Assembly: GCA_963930645.1 (NCBI GenBank)
Contig: OZ005648.1
Location: 195,335,304 to 195,399,303 of the forward strand
DNA from: Salticus scenicus
Lineage: Eukaryota; Arthropoda; Arachnida; Araneae; Salticidae
Reading direction: 5' to 3'
Length of the DNA: 64,000 nt
The notes beneath the pieces were generated by a model. It had not been told where the DNA came from, ran no database searches, and saw nothing but the letters and a program-made list of their open reading frames with translations. A program made the translations under genes and the position numbers. Below are positions 34,065 to 43,680 of this stretch, in pieces (the first letter of the stretch is position 1; each line of letters begins with the position of its first letter).

Positions 34065-34186
34065 ATTTGGGAAGCATACAGCTGTTTCGGTGGCCTTAAG
34101 CGTGCCGTCTTCAGTGCATAAAGAATTCTTTATGCACTGACGACGGTACACTTAATGCTACCGAAACAGCTGTATGCTTCCCAAAT
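34065..34186. repeat. 122 bp palindrome with hammerhead-like cores
   Basis: The arms pair from ATTTGGGAAGCATACAGCTG to CAGCTGTATGCTTCCCAAAT, with few mismatches, around a centre AAAGAATTCTTT. Each arm, read outward, holds CTGANGA, 18 bases, then CGAAAC: CTGACGA at 34137 on plus, CTGAAGA on minus. This spacing and these boxes match the conserved core of hammerhead ribozymes as found in Penelope-like elements. The full three-stem fold is not shown, so ribozyme activity is a hypothesis. Confidence 0.5.
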
Positions 34187-34614
34187 GATTTCTTATTTTG
34201 AATTTTAGTATCAAACTAATCATAATCTCAAGCTGCTACAAAAAAGAAACGAAAAAATCAGGTATCTATGTTATGAGTAAATATATAAAGCATAATACCT
34301 TTATAAAACAGACAATCATGTTGTTTCATATTCTAGAATTAAAGCTATAGTTCACTTAAACTTGATGATTAAAAAGAATAACGAACAAATAGTTTTGTTC
34401 GTAATGTTTATAACAGATAGGAAAAATACCTCTGCTGAAGAAAATTGTGATTATCAGAAATAAATGTCTTTTAGTTCAATTTTATATGAATATGTTTTTT
34501 AGTTATTTAACTTTAGTGCTTCATCATCCAATAATTAAAATAAAAATACAAAAAACGGGTTAAAAATAATATAATTATTTACGCTTTTTAATTCAACGTT
34601 AGCAGAACTGTATA
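34187..34614. other. no gene seen
   Basis: AT-rich unique sequence. Confidence 0.6.
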
Positions 34615-34927
34615 CAGTGCGTTGCATGAATATAAACGCATCTTTTCCAATAACCAGAAATAGAATTTTTAAAATTTTAAAAGAAGGAATGTGACTTACA
34701 GTTATTGCATATGACTAACAACTCAATAAGGTGCTTTGAGCATGTATGTTTAGGCTCATGCAAGCTTATGTAAATGAGTGTTTAAGCATTTTCTTATTTT
34801 TCACTGTTTTTCGTTTGTTGCGCGAAATTAAACGCACTCTGTTAAAATTTAACAGAGCCACCGGAATTAAATTAAAACACAGATAGTCGTGTTTCTAAAG
34901 TTCTCTAAAAACAGTTTTAATGCGTGA

Positions 34928-35833
34928 GTGCAAAATTTACGGAGTTTGTTCAGGGTGGCAAAAGGGAAAACTTTGACAGTAGACGAGAGGATAAAAATCG
35001 ACTTTATGCGTGGTAAAGGCTTTAGAAATCGTGAAATTCGGCGCCGTATAGGAAGAAGTGAGAGTGTTGTGCGAAACTATATAAAGAAAGAAGCAAATTA
35101 CGGGAAAAAAGCGTATAAGAAGCGAACAGGAAAGCTCACCAGTTACGACAAACGTCGAATATGCAACGCTGCAAAGAATAACAATATTTCCTGTGCGAAG
35201 ATAAAGGCTCAATACAAGCTGGGTTTTCATCGGACAACCATATGGAGAACTATCAAAGCTGCAAGATTCATTAAATTTAAGAAAATGAAGGCGAAACCAC
35301 CCCTCACTGAAAAGCACAAAGATATGCGGTTGAAATGGGCAAGAAAGTAGATTCTATATCGACTAAATAGGCAAAAAGCCATCTTCTCAGATGAAAAAAA
35401 GTTTAATCTCGATGGCCCGGACGGATTTCGTAGCTAGTGGCACGATTTGAGAACCGAAGAATTTTACTGTTCAAAACGTCAATCTGGAGGTGGGTCTGTC
35501 ATGGTAAATAAGAAAATGAAGGCGAAACCACCCCTCACTGAAAAGCACAAAGATATGCGGTTGAAATGGGCAAGAAAGTAGATTCTATATCGACTAAATA
35601 GGCAAAAAGCCATCTTCTCAGATGAAAAAAAGTTTAATCTCGATGGCCCGGACGGATTTCGTAGCTAGTGGCACGATTTGAGAACCGAAGAAATTTACTG
35701 TTCAAAACGTCAATCTGGAGGTGGGTCTGTCATGGTGTGGGCAGCCATAGGTTTTAAAGGGACTTTCGAATTAGAGTTCGTGGAGAACACTACTTACTCT
35801 GTAGATTATGTCCAGATGCTCACAAGGAACCTC
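34928..35833 (+). pseudogene. Tc3-like transposase, 5' part
   Basis: From 34928 the frame runs 140 codons through the paired DNA-binding domain (LTVDERIKIDFMRGKGFRNR, then RRIGRSESVVRNYIKKEANY and HRTTIWRTIKAARF) to a TAG at 35348. In frame beyond it come the first catalytic block (AIFSDEKKFNLDGPDGF), a second TAG in place of the usual aromatic, and WHDLRTEE and GGGSVMV. A 228 bp block is duplicated (35278-35505 and 35509-35736), stops included. The second copy continues VMVWAAIGFKGTFELEFVEN to LTRNLR, where the inserted transposon begins. Confidence 0.9.
35278..35736. repeat. 231 bp-period tandem duplication inside the pseudogene
   Basis: Two copies of 228 bp joined by AAA, differing at about one base. 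Both carry the same inactivating stops, so duplication came after inactivation. Confidence 0.95.
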
Positions 35834-35836
35834 CGC

Positions 35837-37402
35837 CACAGTGGATCGAACAATGTTAAAATACGAACATAGGCCCAAAAATCAATGTCTAAATAACTGA
35901 TATTTTGCACTGAAATAATTTAAAAGAATGTCTAAGAAATGCAAATATATGATTATTTCTTCAATTACACGAATTTTTATTATATATAAATAAGTTCAAA
36001 ACAAAAACTTTCAGAAATAAGGTTTTTCGATGAATTTCAGTGACTTTATTTGAATAGCCATCAAGTGGCACTTAAGATAACTATGAAAAAATACGAAATA
36101 AAAATACTTTTAATAATGTCCTAATAAAAGTTTAAGGTACTTCTGTCAACATTTTGTTGGTTTTTTATGTTGTGATTCACGCATGAAATGTGAATATAAA
36201 AGTAACAACAAAATTAAATTTATGAGTTGTGCAACTTCTTTTGTCCAAAATTGTCCAACATTTCAAACACATTTTACTACTCCCAAAAGTATACATTTTA
36301 ATCTGTGAAAAGGACTTTCGCCACTAATCGCCACTTTTAGAGAAAAATAAATTTTTATTCTGTTTACCCCCAAATTATCAATCGAGGAATTTATCTGAAT
36401 AACTTTATTCATTAATTGCAGAAAATATATTAAAATTTTTATAGTGAAAATATTATAGAAATTAGATGATTAAAATACATTTAATAATTTAGAAATTATA
36501 TCGTATTTTTTTAAATATTTAATAAAATAATTAACTTTACTTTAAAGGTACTGAAAAGTACCGTTGGATCCAAAAAAAAAAAGGGGGGGGGGATGTAAAT
36601 GGTTGCTGTGATATGTCATAAAATGTTAAAAATAAATATTATAATCACATATTTCGATTTAAAGTAAAAGTTTCTGTGCAATAAAAATAAAGACAAATGT
36701 GAATTTTTCATAGAGTTTGTCATTAAATGCCTATTGAGATACTATATAAAAAAAAGAAAGAAAAAAGAAGCATTAATGTGATGATATATTTAACATTGTG
36801 TGCTAAATTAATTGTGCTATAAATATAAATTTACTTCACGAAATTTTTATTTATTTCCTTTTGTTCTCTTCTTTTTTACAACATTTGTTTCTTTATCAAG
36901 TATGTTTCTAAATACCTGTTTGCAGCAGAAAAATATGATATCTTTAACCCCTTTATAATGCCCCTTTTTCCTCAAATGGCACATTAAACTAATTTTACGA
37001 ATAAAAATTTTTGTAAAGAAAAAAATTCATTTAGCTTATTAGAAATAATTAATTTTAATTTTGACACATTATTCTCTTAGTTAATCGCAAACTTCTCACA
37101 ACCCATTATATTAGCATAAGCAGAATTGCCACTACTGACTTTTTTTTTTTTTTCTTTTTCGCACCAATATTATAAAAATAATATTTATACTGATATTTTT
37201 CCTGAGGAATGATAACGAATTTGGTGGGGAAAATATTCCTGTGGCCTTATAAAGGTTTAAAAAAAAAAAACACAGAATCGCTTTTTATATCATACATATA
37301 TACATATTTAAATCCAAATGTGGCAAAAAAACATCATACATAGATAATAATAATACCACAACCTTCCTATGTTCGCCACTGCCTATACTTCGATCCACTG
37401 TG
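35837..37402. mobile_element. non-autonomous transposon with CACAGTGG ends, 3 bp target duplication
   Basis: The ends CACAGTGGATCGAA (14 bp exact) are followed on both sides by 13 unmatched bases and then CGAACATAGG. The flanks carry CGC (35834-35836 and 37403-37405). Removing the element plus one CGC restores the transposase reading frame of the host element (NLR-RQAVKK). A 3 bp duplication and CAC ends fit the CMC group (CACTA/Chapaev-like). The first seven bases also equal the V(D)J/Transib-type heptamer, but Transib makes 5 bp duplications. No coding sequence. Confidence 0.75.
36948..37256. mobile_element. possible piggyBac-type MITE nested in the above
   Basis: TTAA at 36944-36947 and 37257-37260 borders short inverted ends (CCCCTTTATAATGCC; reversed right ACCTTTATAAGGCC). 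Non-coding. TTAA targets are common in AT-rich DNA, so the call rests on the paired ends. Confidence 0.5.
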
Positions 37403-37750
37403 CGCCGTCAAGCAGTCAAGAAAGCTGGAAAAAATTCTCTTATTCAGCAAGATTTTGCATCTGTACGTACAGCACATATCGTGAAAAAATTGTTCCGTGA
37501 CAGTAATATTAAAGTTCTGGATTGGCTTTTAAAAAGCCCCGATTTAAACATAATGGAGAACGTAGGGGGTATTCTGGTTCGCCGTGTTTACGTAAACAGA
37601 AGGCAGTTTAACACGAAAGATGAACTAAAATCAGCCATTCAATTAGCTTGGAAGACAATCAGCTTGGATGACCTCATGCCACTATATGAGTCAATGCCAA
37701 GGCGTTTACTGGCTGTTCCAGAAGTCTATGGTGGCTTTACAAAGTACTAG
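37403..37750 (+). pseudogene. Tc3-like transposase, 3' part
   Basis: Continues the frame after the insertion: RQAVKKAGKNSLIQQDFASV, then TAHIVKKLFRDSNIKVLDWL, LKSPDLNIMENVGG and finally VYGGFTKY and a TAG. QQD and MEN mark the second Asp and the Glu, 34 residues apart as in classic Tc1/Tc3. The usual QQDNA is QQDFA and PIEN is IMEN, further signs of decay. Confidence 0.9.
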
Positions 37751-38012
37751 ATACAGTATTGGTTATTCAGTTATTTATTTTTTACATGTGCGTTTAATTT
37801 CATGCAACATGTATTTTTGTCAAAAATTCAATAAAATTATTTTCTAAAAAATCATATTGGTCTTTCATTGTCATGACTCTTTTTTCCATTTCTTGAATCA
37901 TACACATACAGTTTGCATCAAATGTCACCTATTCATATTTTTTTTTATTACACTTCTATACCATTCTAATTCTTAAAGCTAAGGTGCGCTTATATTCATA
38001 TAACGCACTGTA

Positions 38013-38449
38013 TGAAAAAAAAAAAAAAAAAAAAAAAAAACTGTTTTTAAAAAAAATTCTTTTTAATACGAAAAATACGTTGAAAAAAAAAAAAGCTGAA
38101 TTTTAATCCCACCTTTATAATAACAATATTCGTGAAATGAGATAAAAATAAATATTGCTTTTGCTATGCACTTTTTCGAATTTTCCATGTACAAAATTTT
38201 GTAATTTAATTTCATATAATAGTTTTCACAAAATGTTTTAATAATTTAATACACACAATAAAAGATCTGGAGTGACACCACTCGACTTTCCAGATATTAA
38301 GTAATTAACGGTTGTTTAAATAAATTAAAGTAATGAAAAATCGTTAAATAAATTAAAGTAAGAAAAATCGTTAAATAAACGAAAGTAAGAAAAGTCCTTA
38401 AATAAACAAAAGAGAAAACAATAATAGTGTGTTTCAGAATTTTACTCCA
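38013..38449. other. no gene seen; A28 run
   Basis: A-rich run right after the Tc3-like element (38014-38040) and a short tandem repeat AATAAATTAAAGTAA-like near 38318-38410. Confidence 0.7.
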
Positions 38450-38567
38450 TTTAGTCTGTTGTTTAGTTTATCACTATTGTACTTCAAATAATTTGAACCA
38501 TAAATCATAATGATTAAGAATTTTTGTTGAGGCCTTGTAAACATCTCTATAGATTCACCATAACCTA

Positions 38568-38790
38568 CACTGTGAAAAAAATCGGTACTTTTTAGAGCAG
38601 AATGTGCTGGCACCCATATTGCCAGCACATTTTGCTGTTAAATAAGGCAATTTATGGCGGAAACGTCTGTAAAGAGAGAATGTTTTACAATTGTTTCTAT
38701 TGTAAATTAGTTTTTTCTAACAGGATAACGTGCTGGCATCCATATTACCAGCATATTCTGCTGTAAAAACTACCGTTATTTTTTGCATTG
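38568..38790. mobile_element. fold-back MITE with GTGCTGGCA hairpins
   Basis: The left end (CACTGTGAAAAAAA, then CGGTACTTTTTA and AGCAGAATGTGCTGGCA) is mirrored at the right. Each half also folds on itself (GTGCTGGC/GCCAGCAC). Left TA at 38566-38567; the right border is unclear. Confidence 0.6.
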
Positions 38791-38957
38791 CATATTGTTA
38801 GTGCACCTTTAACTTAAAACATGCATCTAGATTTTCAGCACAATCGACTGAGGCGTTTAGACGCTAACGTATTTTTAAAAAATTGAGCCCAAAAGTCAGA
38901 ATGATACTGAATTTTCCTTTGTGTCCCTGAATAAAATGTAAGTGTGAGATTCCCCAA

Positions 38958-39362
38958 GATATATATCTGTACTGATAAGTATAAAGGATTTAAGTCCATA
39001 TTCTTGATTTTTCAGGAGACGAAAAATAAAGTTAAACTAACTAAAAACTAATCAGCAGAATCGATTGACAAAAAGGGATTATGTTGGTTTATACGCTTTA
39101 TACCATTCAGTGATTGTCAATCTTCATTTAATAAAGGGAAAAACTTGAATTAAATATTTTATACCAAAGATTAATGCTAAATTTCTGACTTGAAAGTTTT
39201 TTTACCAATGGATTTTCTCAAAGACTAAATGACATGGATTTAAATCCTTTATACCAATCGATAGAGAATTTTTTTCTGATTCTGACTATGCACTTAACTC
39301 AAAAACGACATTTTTGGACTTAAATCCTTTATACTTATTACCTTATCAGTACAGATATATAT
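38958..39362. repeat. 405 bp fold-back with TATCTGTACTGATAAG ends
   Basis: ATATATCTGTACTGATAAG and AAGGATTTAAGTCCA at the left are inverted at 39313-39362. Internal ATTTAAATCCTTTATACC at 39236 repeats the arm once more. Confidence 0.7.
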
Positions 39363-39562
39363 ATATATATATATATACGTTTTCAGCTCAATCAAATAAG
39401 GCATTTAGACGCTATCGTACTTGGAATAATTTGAGTCTATATATCATAATGATAAAGCATTTTTCTTTGTATCTCTGTAAATATAGTATATGTGCTAGAT
39501 TCACAAAAATCAAAGGGTTTGTGCTTTGGTGACCTATAATATACCTACCAAATTTCAGCGCA

Positions 39563-40292
39563 TTTGAAGAAAGTGTTACACGTTTACACATACATCACCG
39601 TAAAAATAACATATTCATATTAGAGTACGATTAGCATAATTTAATTTAAATTACAGTTAAATGAAGATTTTGTTTAAAGCAAGTGTATGAGCATAAATCA
39701 ACATTTTTAAAATATAGTAAATGAAAATTTCCTTAAAGTATAGAATTGATAGCTCTGATAACAGAACACGTTTTAAAATAGTATTTTAAAAAATGTGTTG
39801 CAAGATTTACGTAATTTTCCTTGTAATGCAGGCCTGATATCTGAAATATTAAAGGATAAAATGATTATGTTACGCGTAAATAAAGTTAATAATAGAACAC
39901 GAATAACTCAGCATATTTTCAAAATTTCGTTTGCTGGCAACAACATTATCGATTATTTAATCGGAGACCAACAATCCATAATGACTCTTAAGAATATGAA
40001 AATAAAAGCTTATTATTGATTATCATAAAATGTCTCGGATTAATGACATAATACTATAACATATCGCACCAACAAATTACATATTTTGTAATTTATATCT
40101 CGTTTAAAAATATTACTTGCTAATTATGTAATAATATTAAAACTGCTTTATACATAATTATTAAAAATTAGATAACGATGTTTGTTGAATAAAATGTTCT
40201 AATATTAAATTTTTAATAAATAACATAGACCAAAGATGTATATTGAATAAAATATTCCAACATTAAATTCCCAATGTATAAATTATTCAATA
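39563..40292. other. no gene seen
   Basis: AT-rich. A 74-codon open stretch at 39795-40019 shows no motif. Confidence 0.6.
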
Positions 40293-40570
40293 CTAGCAGG
40301 TTTTGCCCGTTTCGCTTGTAACTATATTTAAATGAATTTTCAAAAGAATTGGATAAGTATCTATTTTTTACATCACATTATAAATAAAAACTAAAAACAA
40401 AAATTACATTGAAATCGCTCTAGACCTCGCCTCGGATACCTGCTGCCTACGACAGCTGATTTTCCACCCCTACTGCATAGTATCCAGGTTCCCACTGTCT
40501 TCAGAAAGCGATTTCTCGGGCACTTCAATCTGGGTATTTATCGACGACATGTGGATCTAATGTTATTTAA
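40293..40570 (-). mobile_element. Helitron 3' end fragment
   Basis: Read on minus, the sequence ends CGAAACGGGCAAAACCTGCT then AG, nearly the same as the terminus at 26601-26622. Inside, GAAGACAGTGGGAACC matches the sub-terminal GAAGACAGTGGGGACC of that Helitron. The 5' part is missing or too diverged; the right limit is approximate. Confidence 0.7.
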
Positions 40571-40651
40571 GAACTACGATTTTAAAGATAACTGTATCTC
40601 AGCATCTATTATATATTTCGGTTTTTGAACCATGTGTTTCATAGCCTCCGT

Positions 40652-42392
40652 TATTTACACTATATTACAATTTGGTCACCGCACTTTAGAATGTAGAAAA
40701 CGAGGGGGGGAGCTAAAATTCCATAGAAAATGCATGGAAGGGAAACAAAAAAACTCACAATGTTAAGTGTAAAAAAAAAAAAAAAAGAAAGGCTGATACC
40801 GGAAGGAATAAACGAACAAAACTGACTATAAAAAGACATCGAGGAGCAGGAGGGAGGGTTGGGGCATTAAACTTATCGTCGAGGGTTTAAAACGCCTCGC
40901 CTATTATCTGTAACAAATCTCAAAATTCGATTCCTTTGGATTGGATATTCTTCGAAAAGTTAAGCCTGAAGGGAAAAAAATATTTTCTGATTAAAGGGTA
41001 AATAATTAAACTAATAACAAAACTGCATTTAGAACGTCATACAGCTTCTTAAAAATAAATAAATAAATAAATAAATAAAATAAATACATATAAATAAATA
41101 TAAATATAAATATAATAAAACAAAAAAAAAAAAAAAAACCTTTTTTTTTCTTTTCTTGCACCTTAACTCATCTTCCACTTCAGTTTTTCAGTAATAAGAA
41201 GGTTGTGAAATTACAAATTATGGAAAATATTTCCGACAAATTCATTTTTATATATTTTTACAATGCAGAAATGGGATTCTGACTTTGATTCCTATGTATG
41301 CACATTCTCTAATTCCCTTAAACATTAAAAAGTATTAAAAACATTTTTATATATAAATATTTGTATTAAAAATAAAATAGACTGTCCAAAAAATTACAAA
41401 TGTTACTCAAATTTACTGTAGTGTGGCTCCTATTGAGCTGTGTGTAAGTAGAAAAATAGGGATACACGAGAATTCGGATAGAAATAGTCTACAAGTAATG
41501 TTTCTATAAATTTGATTTCCATAAAGCTTCTATATAGTTCATTGAATTTCAATTACAGAAAAAAAATATAGTTTAAATAAATGATTAAAAAGTACGCTTT
41601 TGAAAGTATTCATATACAATGATATGCTTCTAAGTAATTTTCCATGACATGGTAATATATAGAAAATCGCTTTTATATTTAAAAAAAAAAAAAAAAAAAA
41701 AAAAAGTTTACGCTTAGTTATTGCTTGCTTCGTCTGTCTCCAGTAAACTATGTATATACTGCATTGTGTACATAAATATTGTTCTATATTAATAACACAG
41801 AACACAACCTAAAATGCACTTACAGAAATTCCAAGTTATAGCACTACACTATTCTAGTTTATTTGCATAGCTCTGTAAAGGAATAATAAGTGATTTTCAT
41901 ATCATATTTAATATAAAACTTACTGTTATTCATACAAAATATTGTATTTATTTCATTTTCTTTAGATTGTATCTATTAAAAGAATCACCCGTAGGCATAT
42001 AATATTTGAATTTTCTTGGATATCTCTGCACACGAACCATTCAATGGATCTCAATGAAAAGACTTAACTTTATTCTGACATTAATGGGCTTTTTTAGATA
42101 ATGTTTAAAAAAATCCAGATTAAATTTTATTGAAATATAGAATTAATCGAGCCGTATTAAACCCTCGACGATAGGTTTAATGCCCCAACCCTACCTCCCA
42201 CTCCCCAATTTCTTTTTTTAATCAATTTTGTCCTTTTATTTGTTCCGGTGTTAGTCTTTTTTTTTTCTTTTGACTCATTTAACATTGTGACATTTTTCGT
42301 TTTCATCCAATGCTTTTAATATAGATTTTTAGCTTTTCCCCCCTCGATTTCCACATTCTAAAGTGCTGTGGTACATTCTAGTATAGCATCCC
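40652..42392. mobile_element. element with ~240 bp terminal inverted repeats
   Basis: The left arm (about 40652-40890) and right arm (about 42155-42392) are inverted copies sharing GCACTTTAGAATGT, TCACAATGTTAA, GGTTGGGGCATTAAAC and ATCGTCGAGGGTTTAA in order. The middle 1.26 kb is AT-rich without coding sequence. It has (AAATA)n at 41047-41110 and A26 at 41680. No clear target duplication was found, so class is undecided. Confidence 0.65.
41715..41990. repeat. dispersed repeat pair, copy A
   Basis: Aligns with 44705-44990 through CTATATTAATAACA, GTGCACTT or TGCACTTAC, CACTATATTCTA-like and TTTATTTCATTTTGTTTA-like blocks. A third partial copy lies near 46240-46330. Confidence 0.55.
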
Positions 42393-43446
42393 CATATGGG
42401 ACAAATTTAGTGTGTTGAGTTTTTTTTTTCCTGCTCATATTTGTTCTTGAGAAACGTTGATAAAAAATTCCACATCGACAAAAAGTTAAAAACGTGTTTT
42501 GTCAAACTGAAGGGACCTCAAAACACCTAAATATAACAAAAACACAACATCTCAAAAATTTCACCTTAAAGCAATACTTTCTATACCAGATCTAGGTATA
42601 AGTATATTATTTATTACATATATATTAATTATTCACATTCATTTTAGAAATTTTACTTCTAGAAAAACTATTTTGAAATAAGCAACAAAAATTATTTTCT
42701 AACGTAAATACTTTAACCTAAAAAAGAGTATAAAAAATTCTATTAGACCTTTAGAGTAGAGTATGTAATGTAAATAAATATGACTTACATTATTCATTTT
42801 TTTAACTTTTCGGCGCAAAAGTGGCCATCTAAAAATTTATTGCACTCTTTGGGTTATCCTGAACAAAAAGTAAATTTTTATTTTACGCAAGGAACATAGA
42901 AATAAATTTTTTCTTTACTATAGCGAGATGATAAAGAAATAAAAAGATATAAATTTTATCAAGATATAAAACTTGTGCTTTTTAGAAAGTACAAGATGTA
43001 ACATGAAAGTGCTATCCTATAAATGGTATATATTTTTTCATGTGAAACATTTTTCTCAATTTAAAATAGTCATTTTTTTAAATATATTTCTTGAAATTAT
43101 GTTTTAAATTTATATCTATTTATTTACTTTCGAAAATTCTATTTATGCTTTTCAGTTCTTAATAGAGGAATATTTAATATACATAAAAGTTTGTTGTTTT
43201 TCTTAAGTTAAAATATTTAACACATTTTTCAGGGTCATTCGTAAAAACCATTTAAGAACTATTATTATCTGATTAATAAGACTAGATATTTACAATATTA
43301 AGAGTTTTATTATAGATTTATATTAAAAAATAAGAAAGAAAAAAATTAAAATCTGGTGTGGCACAGATACGACTTTCTTTTAACCAGGGTATAAAAACTA
43401 TACTATAAATTAAGGCTATAAAGAAAGCAGATTAAAGGGTAAGATA
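42393..43446. other. no gene seen
   Basis: AT-rich unique sequence. Confidence 0.6.
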
Positions 43447-43672
43447 CAGTGGCGGCTCGTGAATGACGTTTTGGGGGTGCTGCATCGAAGCGTCTAAAAA
43501 AAGTACATGGAATGGAATCTTTATTCGTTTTACTGGCTCTTTTATTTTGAGAATCAACATAATACATCGGAACTTCAATAGCCAATCAGAAGAAAAAGCT
43601 TTCCATACTAATAAAGTGTTTTTAGTCAGTAGCTTGCAGCCCACCCAATACGTCATTCACCAGCCGCCACTG
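43447..43672. mobile_element. hAT-type MITE with exact 8 bp target duplication
   Basis: The ends CAGTGGCGGCTCGTGAATGA and, reversed, CAGTGGCGGCTGGTGAATGA extend as an imperfect inverted repeat of about 38 bp. GTAAGATA is duplicated exactly at 43439-43446 and 43673-43680. An 8 bp duplication with CAG ends is typical of hAT elements; P-type elements also make 8 bp. 226 bp, non-coding. Confidence 0.9.
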
Positions 43673-43680
43673 GTAAGATA

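Larger units (their letters stand above)
34615..38010 (+). mobile_element. Tc3-like element with IR/DR ends, split by insertions
   Basis: TA at 34613-34614 and 38011-38012. The outer ends CAGTGCGTTGCATGAATATA and, reversed, CAGTGCGTTATATGAATATA are matched by inner copies about 200 bp inside (TTGCGCGAAATTAAACGCAC at 34818-34837; reversed at 37788-37808). This is an IR/DR layout. The transposase gene is interrupted by a 231 bp tandem duplication and a 1566 bp transposon. Without those the element would be about 1.6 kb. Confidence 0.9.
38450..39560. repeat. three direct repeats separated by two fold-back elements
   Basis: Units near 38455-38560, 38833-38957 and 39376-39510 share GTACTT, AATAATTTGA, ATCATAATGAT and, in the last two, TTTAGACGCTA. 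The first gap holds the MITE 38568-38790, the second the fold-back 38958-39362. The arrangement suggests an old tandem repeat later invaded twice. Confidence 0.6.

Noticed and set aside
35837..37402. Transib assignment from the CACAGTG ends
   Set aside because: Target duplication is 3 bp, not 5 bp, and the reading frame of the host gene supports the 3 bp border.
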